A DNA stretch of 64,000 nucleotides from Amorphophallus konjac (lineage: Eukaryota; Streptophyta; Magnoliopsida; Alismatales; Araceae), in assembly GCA_022559845.1 (NCBI GenBank), contig CM040123.1, positions 320,955,933-321,019,932 on the forward strand, given 5' to 3'. A model generated the notes under the pieces. It saw only the letters and a program-made list of their open reading frames with translations. It was not told the origin of the DNA and ran no database searches. Below, piece by piece: positions 1 through 10,423 of this stretch. The position numbers and the translations under genes were made by a program. Every line of letters starts with the position of its first letter. Positions within the stretch are counted from its first letter, which is position 1.

Positions 1-284
1 CGGAGCACGACTCGAGCCACTTCAGCGTCCATCTGGCTCGGAGACAGCCTGGAGACTCCCCCCTGAGTCTCGACATTTATCATATTTGTTTAGACGTTAT
101 TTGTGTGTAATGTGTGTGTGTTTCGTTTTATTTGGTTTGTAATTTTGATTGTACGAGGGGTTTATTTGTAAAATTGAGGCCCCGGGGTCCCACGGGCCCC
201 CAACCCCCTCCCATTAGTCCATGTCATCCTTGTGGGGCTGGTCAATCTCCTAGGTGAACATCTAGAAGCCTTGGACTAGTCAAT
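1..284. other. Unassigned left flank
   Basis: No open reading frame or RNA gene is recognised. The stretch is GT-rich around 95-130 and C-rich around 180-215. It could be the inner part of a retrotransposon reading into the LTR-like sequence that follows, or flanking DNA. Confidence 0.3.
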
Positions 285-2209
285 TGTCCACATGGGGGAC
301 AATGGACCAAAATGGTCAACAATTCCAACCCACCCCCACCTACCTTGTCTCTCTAGTCAATAGGCCGCCCCCCCCCCCCTTAATTTTTTATTTTAATTTT
401 TGTGTGTTGATCACACTCAATCCAGGCCCTCCATTCCCCTTCTCTAGATCCAACGGTGGAGGATGGATTTGATATGTAACCTATATAAGCTTGTATTTTT
501 CATTTTTGGAGAATTAATGTCATTTGAAATCTGAAAATTGTTGGAGCATCCTTGGGCGCCCCCTCCTCTCTCCTCCCTCTCCCCCTTTGCAGCTGAGACG
601 GTTACCATTTTGAGGTGTGACGCCTCCCCTATCAATTCCGGTCGCCGCCGCCGCCACCACGAGCCGCCATCGCACCGCCAGCGAGTTCGTCGGAGTTCTG
701 TCTTCAGCCGACCACTTCCTCTTCCACGAATTTCTGCAGCCAGCCACGGAATCCTTTTGAGCTGAAAATTTCAGGAGGTGTTCCAGAGGTGTCCACCACG
801 TCCCAAAAAATTTGGTTTGGCCTTTAGACTCCGATTCATAATTTTCAATTTTCGTTCTTCTTCCCACTTCAGATCTGCCTGTTTTCAGACCAGATCTCTA
901 CCTACCCTGAGTTTCCAGTGTTAGACCCCTATTTTAATTTTTTCAAGACCTCCCAATTTTACTGAGAGTTCTATCCATCAACCCCTCCACCCACGATTTT
1001 TATTTATTTTTGATCAGCCCTCCATCTATTTTTAAAAAATCATTTTCAGAGCCAGCTACAGTTCTTCCCACCTTTGTCCAGATCCGACCACCTTCCAGTG
1101 AAAAATTCATAAACATTCGTAGCCCCCTCCAATCCTTCCACAAGAATTATTTCCATTTTCCTTGTCCAAATCCCTACAACTTTGGTGAAGAGCTCGGAGG
1201 CTGAATCGGACGTCTTCCTGGCAGTCAACAGCAGTTCTCAGGCAAGTCCCCTGCTGATCTGAGGGTTTGGGTACTATACAACAGGAACTTCAAAATTCAA
1301 CAAAGTCCAGATCTGAGCAGATCTAGTAGATCCCTCTGGCCCTAGATTGGAGTATTTCAAGAGAGCTTTCCAACGATAGCTCATGTCCCCCGATCCGACA
1401 TCGGGAATGATCGCAGCGGCCGTTCTCGCCGGAGCGCGCGCCAGAAAACAGAAGTGAAAATCTGTGGGCAGCAACTCCAAGAGTTGGAGATCGGGACCGA
1501 TCGGCCACCGATCGGTGTTTCCGGCCGACCGCCGTCCGAGGAGGCGCGCCACCAGGGGTCTCCATCACATTGGGCCCCACCCCAGCAGGCCGAGAGGACA
1601 GCGCCATCCGTGGGCCCCACGGACCCGTAGAATCCGCCGTCCGGACAGCACGAAAACGCGGAGTTCGGCACCGCCGGGCGACATCAAGATGCTGCCCGTC
1701 AACCCAATTCGCGTGATTCCCGGGCCCCGCATGTGACCTTTTACCTCCCTGCGTGGAGTGGGTCAAATTATTGTACACTGCTGTAATAATTGTTAACCGG
1801 GAGTCCGCAATTGGCCGGGGTCGTCTTCCCCACGCCGGGTGTGTGGAGGTAACGGTCTCACCTTCTTGGCATTTACTTGCTTAGCTAGTATACGGTTATA
1901 TGCTGCTGCGGGAGTGTAGATTCCTAGCCCGTGTGTCCATGTCACCGTTGTGAGAGCGAGAGTGACCCGTCTCGCGACTCGATCCGAGTCCGGAAGTTGA
2001 GTCAGACTACCTTGAACTCTGCCGGTTCCTTAACCGCGCACGATCCACGCTTTCCCTCGCATGAGACGACGAGTGAGTTTGCACTTCTGTTAGCGACGTG
2101 TAGCCTATAGGAGCTCTTAGTGTCGAGCCGAGGTCGCTCTAGTAGTCGTGTCATTGCTGGTTGAGTCGTGTCCGTCTCATATAGTGTCGTCTCCTCAGTC
2201 CGTCCCGCA
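285..2209 (+). mobile_element. Candidate solo LTR or LTR fragment
   Basis: This GC-rich, non-coding block starts with TG, ends with CA, and is flanked by the same five bases, TCAAT, at 280-284 and 2210-2214. A TATATAA box lies at 482-488, followed by a pyrimidine-rich leader, as in the U3/R part of an LTR. Composition falls sharply to AT-rich after 2214. No primer-binding site, polypurine tract or polyprotein sits beside it, so a solo LTR is the simplest reading. A 5-bp match can arise by chance and the terminal bases are not a strong inverted repeat, so the boundaries are tentative. Confidence 0.3.
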
Positions 2210-2214
2210 TCAAT

Positions 2215-4801
2215 GATTCACATAGATGGATGTAGAGAGGATTGCACCCCATGGTTTACAATGGGAACCATGTTTATCAAGGAGAGGAGAAAGTGTAATA
2301 AAGGTGACTTTTGTGTTCGCATATATAATACCTAAACATATGGTATTGTCATGAAGCTGGCCAATCAACTATGTTTACCGTACATCCAATTGCTGAAGAT
2401 GTGGTTTCTTGGAATAAAAACGCTCAAATCAAGGTCAACTTTGATAGTTAACCCTGTTGGCAGAAAGCATCTTAGACTCAGCCTGCCTGGTGGCTTAGCT
2501 AAGAGCTAAGTTGCATATGAGAGACTTCTAAGCTCTACTACTACTGTAGTATGCTAAGATGTGGAGGGCTGCACTGAGCTTGCAGAGTTTTGCAGCTACA
2601 TTCACGATTCATACTCTCTCCTGTGAGATAGAAAATGGGATACCATAATTTTCCATTATGGCAACTGGCTTAGAGCAACAACCCCCCCCCCCCCCCAGGG
2701 AGAACCATCCAGTGGATAATCCAGTTCAAGAGCCAAGGCACTGCCTCACCTTCTCCTCAAGGTGATACAAACAGAAGCAAACTGGAAAGGCCAGTCTCAA
2801 ATGCTCTGCCAGAATTAGATAAGTCAGCTATTGACAACCGAGAGACAACCTGGTAGGACTATAACTTAGGTGCTGCTCACCCTCTTTCACATCAGCTGAG
2901 GTGTCAGAGGCCAGTCTCCCCATTCGTTTATTTCATAGAACAGTAAACCAGCCAATGTCTAATTATGCCCCCCACCCCTGACCCCTCCCGACCAGTGCCT
3001 TTAAATAAAGCAACAACCAAATTTTCCCCAGTTGTACTTGTGCTTATTGTTCATTAGCTTTTGACAGATACAAAACTTCAAATCCTCACCAAATCATTCT
3101 CAACTCAAAAGCCTCATACGAGAAAAAAAAAAGAGAGTTAAATGGACATATCCCTAGGTAACCTAGTGTATGGGTCATAGTTCCCAACCATCCTAAGGCT
3201 ACTAATTTTCCCCATAAATTTCAAATGAAGGAACATTCTACCAAGTCTGACCTTGCATGAGAAGGGCAACCTAGAATATGGTGCCCAACCAAAAACTGTT
3301 AGAAAGAGCCATCCTGGAATGGTCATGGAGCATATGGGACTGTGACAATTTTCATATTGTCTAGCTCAACGTCGGCCCTCAATTGGTCTATGCTAAAACC
3401 AGCCTCTTTCAGTGCTGCCATCGCCATCCTCACATCCTGATCTGTTTCCTATATTCAAAACAAAAGGTTTTATGCTGCAGGCAGAAAATTCCTAAAAATG
3501 CATTAATATAACAAACTACCACATAGTAGAAGCAGTTAAATTTGCTTACGGTTATGGTGGCATCATGAGATTGCAGTCACCATCATCCAACAAATAACTA
3601 ATTAGAATGCAGTCAACATAGAAGGCAATATAGACAATCATCAGTGTGTCCTCATATGTACTTGTGACCCTTGCATAGCAACCAAAAGAAAGGCTTTCTG
3701 GGCAGAGATTGGAACCCTCATAACTTCACTATCGGGTCCCAATCTTTTGATAGGAGACATGAGTTCAGTGATAAATCAATCAGAAAACAAATCAAGGGTT
3801 TCCCCACCTTCTCATCCATATTTTAACTACCTCTTAGTAAAGGTATAATTTATGTACAACTCTTTTACATTTTAAATTATTTTAATAGCCCCCTGAAAAA
3901 AAATTGCCTGCACCAATGGTACTGACCCATCATTCCAGTTCCTTTCCACATATATGAATAAGGCCTTCCAAGCAATTTCTATGATCACACACATACACAT
4001 GTGGTACTAAAAACTGGCCAAATTAGACTGGAATTAGCAGGAACTGGTCTAGTTCCAATAGAGGGGAAACCAGCCAGAAACATACCATGGACAAACATCT
4101 AATGGGGTAGTCTTTGTTCATAGTAGTGGACCCACCTGTACTGAGGTAGCAGTGTGTATTTTGGTGGATCCACCCTTGAACACATGGCTCTCTAAGTATT
4201 TCAGTCGACCTACGTATGGTTCTTGGGCACTACAAGAGCACATGTACAGCATCCCTTAAATAATATAGTCAAGCTGAGCATGTGGGGACCCTTTGGGAAC
4301 TTTAGAGACCCTAATTTAATGGAAAGGCTGAGACACAAACAGACCCACATCTATGAGGAGTTGAGCATCTCAGAACATCCATGTCAGTGAGGCTTCATTT
4401 CTGTCATTTTTCAAACTTTTTTTTGAAGGTGGACAGGGCATTATTGTTCAAACTTATTCAGGCCTGTCATTGTCTTATGCTGCTCTCATTTTGTCCCATT
4501 TTTTTGGATTCTTCTTTTGTGTTCAGTACAGATGATGGTCAATCCAATTTTATTAATCTATATTGAATGATCCTGGGATGAAATGAAATTTGCGTATTTA
4601 GACTGTTTTGACATTTGTGTATTTTGGACTGGTTTCTTTGGGTTAGTTGCATTCATCTGGTGTACTTGAAAACTGATATATGTCCACTATATCAATTGCT
4701 CTGTTAGTTTATTAATTTAAATTACCAAGGAGTTGCTCTTGGAGTCATTCATTTAGGATGAAGAGGATATACCAAGTAGAGAAATTCTACTTTTACGATA
4801 T
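2215..4801. other. AT-rich region without a recognised gene
   Basis: Only short chance reading frames are seen. It holds a run of 15 C at 2682-2696, several T-rich stretches, and the possible minus-strand exon at 3323-3448 listed separately. It may be the original intergenic DNA into which the retrotransposons settled. Confidence 0.4.
3323..3448 (-). pseudogene. Possible 3'-terminal exon of an unknown gene
   Basis: On the minus strand a pyrimidine-rich stretch ends in AG at 3449-3450. It is followed by 41 codons in one frame and a TGA at 3323-3325. The peptide is mixed in composition and looks like a real helical segment (residues such as MAMAALKEAGFSIDQL), unlike the low-complexity noise around it. 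A consensus donor, GTAAGC, lies about 100 bp upstream at 3549, but the upstream frame that would join in phase meets a TGA within ten codons. I do not recognise the family. It may be a gene relic or chance. Confidence 0.22.
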
Positions 4802-5564
4802 TGAAGGGGCGTGATCTCGCGCTTGTCCTGAGCTGGGAGGGTGATCACCAAATATTGAACTGCAGAGAAAGGGAAACGGATCAAGAGGCCCAGGGATGGT
4901 TCCCTGGGGAAAACCCTCCGATGCCTAAGTCAGTAGAGCAATGGTGGAAGTTATGGAGGGAGGTAGAAAGAGGTGCACGAGATCCCCCAACACCAAGGTG
5001 GTGAAGTGGTTCCTACTCAGGAGATTTTAGGCGTGTATTGCCCTTACCTTTCACTGGAGGGAATCCCTGATTTATATAGTGTGCTCACCTTATGAGTCCC
5101 GTAAGTTGAGGAGTTTCAGGCGGGAGTTATGTCCTCATCATGGGATCGTTATGTCCTCATCGTGGGATCTTCATGGCCTTGAGGGATCACATATCCTTTA
5201 TCCTCATAAACTCCTGCTCATAAAGGGCTCTTCAACGGCTGTGTGGATAAACACTCGTCAGTCGGTCCGAGCATAAAAAGTGCCAGCCCTGTCCGGTCGA
5301 TAGGCATAAGCTCGGACGAAGTCAGGTCGGAGTGGGCGCAGGGCGCTTGCCTCTATCCCGATGAAGGGATAACCCGGGCATGTGTCTTCCTCCGTTCTGA
5401 TGCTCGGGCCTTCTGAGCCTAAGGGCCACCGAGGAAGGGTGGGATCCCGAGTAATCTTTATTGGGCTTTTTAGCCTAAGTGGGCCCTGTGGGACTGTCAC
5501 TTGGATGAGCTGAGCCTTGTTCGGTCCTGATGGGCCTAGTTCGGCTGCTCTTAGATGGGCTACA
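4802..5564 (-). mobile_element. 3' LTR of element C
   Basis: The LTR begins (minus strand) with TGTAGCCCATC at 5564, directly after a purine-rich tract, and is GC-rich with a minus-strand TATA box at 5071-5078. The 3' boundary near 4802 is inferred from the change to AT-rich sequence and a TG at 4802-4803; it may be off by some tens of bases because no second copy exists to align. Confidence 0.6.
5071..5078 (-). promoter_or_regulatory. TATA box of element C LTR
   Basis: TATATAAA on the minus strand, about 490 bp into the LTR. Transcription would start near 5045 and give an R-U5 part of about 240 bp. Confidence 0.45.
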
Positions 5565-5565
5565 G

Positions 5566-5600
5566 AAATCCCCCTCTCCACTTGTCCCCCTCCTACTCCC
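5566..5600 (-). other. Polypurine tract of element C
   Basis: On the minus strand this is a purine-rich run (AGTGGAGAGGGGGAT) ending two bases before the LTR start at 5564. This is the position of the plus-strand primer of reverse transcription. The next 290 bp, to 5886, hold no recognised feature. Confidence 0.6.
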
Positions 5601-5886
5601 GAGCTTTAGTAAGCTCGGACGAGTAGCTGTTTGGGGTTTTGGACCAGCGTGGCTCAGGTGGGTGGAGATCTGGCGGTGTTAATAGGCCACGTGTCGTGGT
5701 CACCTGGGCCTGTGTTAATGATGATCCTGATGGATTTGAACTGAAGGGGCCCCCTTTTCTCGGAGGTCGGAATGACGCGCCGCCTCCCGTGTGGGGATAT
5801 AGGCGTTGGGCGCTTGTTGTCATTCCAGACTCCCTCCGTCTTTAGGGTTTTGGCTTTCCTCCGTTCTTTACTTTTGGGGCTCTTCG

Positions 5887-7568
5887 ATGCGCCGTGAGGA
5901 CGCGACAGAAGAGCAGAGGCTTACAGCGGCGTTCGAGGAGTTGGCGGAGATAACCGCGGAGGCAGTCCGGCGGCTTCCTCCTCTCCCGGAATCTTCAGAG
6001 TCTCGAGATCACCTTTCCTCAGAGTCTTCTCCGGATTTCATGGCGGACCAATGAGCCAGTGGCGAGGGCGCCGGTTCCAAACCGTAGTGAACTGGGGGAG
6101 GCGGATGTGAGGAGGCTGGAGCACCAGTATCGCCTGCCCCACAAGTTCAGTTTTACCGCAGCTTCTCCATACGAGACGAGCCTGGACTCTCGTACGGGCC
6201 ACATCTGTATGTTTCTTCTATCGTGGAAGGGTGGATTCCGCCTTCCTTTCGAAACTTTCGTTCTTCAACTTCTCAATTTTTTCCTGTTGGTGCCCATTCA
6301 GTTGGTAGCCAACTCTTATCTCCTTCTTTCCGCCTTCCGCATTCTCTGCCACCAGTGTGGGGTTCCTCCTTCCTTGGACCTCTTTCAATATTTTTTTGAG
6401 TTGAAAGCACATCCTTCGGCTGGGAAGGGCTTCTACTTCATCCAGGCAAGGCGGAATAGGAGTTGCATCTCCTTGGCGGCGAATGATTCTTCCCATAAGG
6501 GGTGGAGGACTCAATTCTTCTGGGTGGGGATTTGTTCGATGGAGGAAACCTGGAGGTGTCCAGTAATCCCCAATTTCCACCTGAATATCCCTCCCAGGCA
6601 GGATGAGTTCCCTCCACATGTGGAGGAATATGCAGCCATCTTGCTGAAGCACCGCCAATCCACCGAAGAGCTTGTTACTCCAGAGAATATCGAGCGGTGT
6701 CTTCTTACGCGGCTGCATCCGTCGGGCTCAGGTGCCACAAGCTAGATTCTCTGTTGGATGTTGGGGTCATCTTTCCTTTCCTGAATATGACTTCTTCTTC
6801 GTGCAGACACCAGGCGGGAAGCTCTGAAGAAGGCCGCAGAGGTGATCGAGCTTGGTGATGACTCGGCTGCTGATGAGCCGACTGCTCCCGAACCAGAGAT
6901 AAGGGCAAGGGAGCGGCCCAGGGCGAATCCTCCAGATCGCGGGGGTCCAAGCGCACGGACCCCGTGGAGGGTATGATCCGGGCCACCGCGAGGGCCAGGA
7001 AGCGGGCCAAGAAGGCCGGGGTCATGCCCGCAATTGAGGGCGACCCGCGGCTCGCCCCTCCGCCGAGCGTGATGGGGCCGACCCTACCGGGCAAGCTCTC
7101 CCACCCGCCAAGTCAGAGGGGGCCGAGGAGGTTGGTGCTGCCCCTGCGGGCGGCGACGATGCGGGCTCGGTTCCTCCTTCGACCGGGACCGAGGGGGCCG
7201 AGGATGCTCCTACGACTGGCAGCGGTGTCTACCCGGCTCTCCCCTCAGCAGGAACCGAGGGGGCCATGGCCGAAGTGGGGGATGCTGGGACTGTAGCTGA
7301 GGCTGGTGCTTCTGGTGGTAGTGCAGGTGACGAGCCGGTCCAGGTTGAGGGGCCGCAGGAAAATCCGGCCGAGGCGCGAGGGGCGACCGAGGATGGGGCT
7401 CGATCCGAGCCACACGGTGGGGTGCCGGGCGATGGGGGGTTCTCCGTTTCGGTGGCCTTGGAGAGGCTCGGTATCTCGGGCCCCCTGCACCAGGTATGCC
7501 GCGGTATAGCCGCGAGGGTGAGGGGGGGAGGTAGGCAGTACTCCCTATCCATGGCTCTCGCCAGGGTT
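5887..7568 (+). pseudogene. Antisense gene of element C, 5' part (Transposase_28 family)
   Basis: The gene is antisense to the element's gag-pol. The start at 5887 opens an acidic N-terminus that reaches a TGA at 6051-6053, then reading shifts frame. Residues encoded at about 6220-6650 carry the conserved core of the putative gypsy-type transposon domain (Pfam PF04195, from memory): hydrophobic blocks such as FRLPFETFVLQLLNFF and the LFQYFFELK motif. A 75-bp GT-AG intron fits at 6732-6806 and restores a lysine/glutamate segment after it. From about 7040 an Ala/Gly/Glu-rich linker leads to 7568. There the gene is cut by element A and resumes in the same frame at 48395. At least two frameshifts and one stop make it a pseudogene. 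The function of the family is unknown. Confidence 0.75.
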
Positions 7569-8286
7569 TGTGGATCATGGAAAATCCACTTTTAAGATAA
7601 AAATATTTGTATAAGAAGGGGAATAAATGAAAAGGAGTAAAGGAGCACGTGGTGCTAATAAGGAGTGTGATCGCCAGAGGGGTTACCTCAAAAATAAAGG
7701 AAATTGATCGCGAATACCTGGTGAAGATAAGGATGCAGGATGGATGTAGATTCCTTCCTCCTCCTCTCGGCCGGCCGATGAAGGGGGTTTTCCTCTTGAT
7801 TACCCTTAATCAAAGAACAAACAATCAAAAGAAGAGGGGATCAGCCAAACGTGTGTGTAGTATCAATCCAAGAAAATAATATAATGAAGAAAGAGGAGCA
7901 TAAAGTGTGCACCTTTTGTTTATTTTTTTTAAAACCCCTAGAGAATCAGGGAAAGGGAAAGAGATGCAATACTAATGCAAAAGAAGAATATAGTGATCGA
8001 TGATGAGATGATGAAGACAAACGGGAGAAAGAAAGCCCCTGCTGTTCCTGTAAACAGTAAAGGGGAAAACCACGTTGACGCTTTGGTTGCGGCAGCAGGA
8101 GGAAGCAGAGAGCCTCTGAAGAGATCGCACAGGAGGAAGAGAACGACCGTGAGAACAAAGGACTTGAAGGCTGGCAGAGAAAAGAGAGAGAAGAACTCTG
8201 TATTCTCAGACGATCAACCTCTGTAAACTAGCTTCTACAACCTCAATCGCCAGCACCCGTAACCTCGCGCGAATCACCAGCCCATT

Positions 8287-8321
8287 ATCTCGCGCGAGAT
8301 CAACCAGGGCATCCTTTTATA
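8287..8321 (-). promoter_or_regulatory. Element A LTR core promoter: TATA box plus CG palindrome
   Basis: TATAAAA on the minus strand at 8315-8321 is followed about 15-28 bases downstream by the 14-bp perfect palindrome ATCTCGCGCGAGAT (8287-8300), with a second CTCGCGCGA about 20 bp further on. The palindrome sits where transcription should start. In the other LTR the TATA box is at 47770-47776 and the palindrome is shortened by base changes in its outer bases. Confidence 0.5.
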
Positions 8322-8467
8322 GGGTGCAAAACCGTATTCTAATGGGATAAGAACAAGCAATGATCATTAACGGCAAGGACTCTAGTTCCCCAATCGAGTA
8401 AGTGATTAACCAAGGCAGGGAACTCTCCAGGAAAGGTGTGTTCAAACCGGACACAGAAGGGTGAGAG

Positions 8468-8786
8468 ACGACCCTCAGAAGGGCGTCAATTAAAATTGAC
8501 GACTTGAGATAAAGGCGTTACTTAAAAACACGACTGGGACAAAGGCGTTATTTCCTGGATTCAATTTTAGTAAGAAAAACTTCCCTTATTTGAAAATTAT
8601 GAAAAAGACGCCTGAAGGAAAGGCGTTAATTAAAAACACGCCCTAAGGAAGGACGTTAATTCTTAATTTTTCAATCGTGGTGGGACTCGTAAAATACCAG
8701 AAATTGACGCCCTTAACACCAGCCGTCCTTTCTCGAGAACACGCCCCAGATTAGGTCGCTATTTAAATCACGCCTCTCGTCAAGTC
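8468..8786. repeat. 19-nt modules in the LTR of element A
   Basis: Eight modules of the form ACGMC-N9-GKCGT lie here. Clear copies are at 8468-8486, 8499-8518, 8530-8548, 8608-8626 and 8638-8656; the first three start exactly 31 bp apart. Most are followed by TTAATT or TCAATT. The other LTR has the same set at about 47922-48245. Confidence 0.7.
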
Positions 8787-8934
8787 GTTAATTAAAAAAA
8801 TGCAAGAAACATCATAAAAACCCACACAAAAAGAGAAAAACTTTATATTGTAGAAATATTGAAGTTTACTTTGGGGCGTTAACATAGTGACATGAGTTTT
8901 GATCAATCATAGTATCAATTTTGGCGTGTCTACA

Positions 8935-8950
8935 GCTGCCCCGCCTTGGC
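8935..8950 (-). other. Polypurine tract of element A
   Basis: On the minus strand, the purine-rich AAGGCGGGGCAGC abuts the LTR start at 8934. It is interrupted by pyrimidines, so it is a weak tract. The 1 kb beyond it, to 10000, is AT-rich and non-coding. Confidence 0.5.
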
Positions 8951-10002
8951 GTCTGCTTTGCAAGGGAGTGAGACGGAATGAAACGAAAGTGTAATGAAGT
9001 GGAATGAAGTGGAGCGAACTGATAAGTAGATGCCAAGGTGTGATGTGACACGTCTCAGATACAAAGCATTAGAAATCTTTCCGAGATTCTGAGTGAAACA
9101 ACTCTAGGTGATTCCAAGGAAACATCAATTTGCTGGATGAAGGAGACTAAACTAAAAACCAATAAAATGTGCGCGTGGGCACGACAGGGAGGCACCATTG
9201 GAGAGCTTTTACCATCCAACGTGGACGTGCTACAACCAAGGTGGATTTGCTGAAAAATAAAGGGAATTGAGATGAAGACCCAGCAAAGGGACGTTTTTCG
9301 AAGAACTAGCCTGAGAGGCTTCAGAGAGAATAAAGTACTCAATTTGGAATGGAATATCTCATGTCAACTCAATCAAGAGCGAGTGACCTTCATTATTGCC
9401 ATAATATGAAGATTTTCAGCACGAAGCTCAAAGTCCTACATGATGCATGCTGGGCTAAAAGGAAAAGATAAAACAAACTAAAAATATAGAAAATAATCAA
9501 GGATAATATTGTTAAGCCATCTAGATTTGGTCAAGAATCCAGATCTCTGAGCTGACACTAAGCTGAAGCTCGTTTGTCTGCGCATCAACTCAGAAAGTGG
9601 AACTATCGTCCCAGACCTTGAATGACTCAACGGCCTATCCGTGTGATCAAGATTCTCCTAGAACTATCACTGTTTTTGATGAAGGGGAACTCAAATTCCA
9701 AGTTCATCAGAACCACAAGGTCCTTGATATGCTATAATAGCGTAGATACCATATAGTAACAATGCTTACAGGAAAGAAATACAAGAATGGGATGATGATG
9801 CTCCCATGAGTGATCCAAGCGCCTCAAAACCTGCACTCCTCTACACTTGAAAATTTGTTAGGCCTCTCAAAGATCAGAAATAATCCTCAATTCAAAGCAA
9901 GACATGATCATAAGTGCTTAATCACAAATAACTCCAATTAAAAGATAGCACTTAAGTTCATCAAAATGCACAGAGCGACCAAACATGCAAGCCAAACAAA
10001 TA

Positions 10003-10190
10003 ACGACTGGGGGTAGGGGCGTCAAAATATAAGAGACGACTGACATCAGGGCGTCAAAATATAAGAACACGTCCATCATCAAGGCGTTAATTCATTGGGG
10101 AGCTCAAGAAGAAGACGACCCTTATGGAGGCGTTAAATAAACAACGACTTTGGTCAAGTCGTCAATTCATCAATTGACGCCCTGAACACT
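10003..10190. repeat. 19-nt modules upstream of the first antisense gene
   Basis: Five good modules begin at 10003, 10036, 10069, 10115 and 10144, with a degenerate sixth near 10179. The copy at 10144-10162 has a 7-bp perfect stem (ACGACTT/AAGTCGT). They lie 130-320 bp upstream of the TATA box of the antisense gene. Confidence 0.65.
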
Positions 10191-10320
10191 GTCATCAATT
10201 ATCCAGAATTCCAAAAACCATGCTTCCGACTCTGAGTCAAAAGCTAACCCCAGTTCTAGTTCTAATTGTAATCGTAATCAACCCCGCAACTTCGAACGAT
10301 CTCAAAACCCTCCAGACTTC

Positions 10321-10329
10321 TATAAAAAG
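10321..10329 (+). promoter_or_regulatory. TATA box of the first antisense gene
   Basis: TATAAAAAG stands 95 bases before the ATG at 10424 on the plus strand, with an AT-rich stretch where transcription would start (about 10350). This suggests the antisense gene has its own RNA polymerase II promoter and does not depend on an LTR. Confidence 0.55.
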
Positions 10330-10423
10330 GAAGAAACTCCCTTAGATTAATCAAATAACTCATCCAACCTCTGTTTCTCTTCACCGGCACTGCTACGGCT
10401 CCCATTCTTCCTGTAAATCGAAT

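Larger units (their letters stand above)
7569..8934 (-). mobile_element. 3' LTR of element A
   Basis: The LTR starts (minus strand) TGTAGACACG at 8934 and ends in CCACA at 7569. It contains a TATA box, CG-rich palindromes near the predicted start of transcription, and eight copies of the 19-nt module. It aligns end to end with 47021-48389, with scattered substitutions and a few small indels. Confidence 0.95.

Noticed and set aside
9055..9342. Minus-strand frame of 95 codons after element A 3' LTR
   Set aside because: AT-rich 3' region with no motif; length is within chance expectation.
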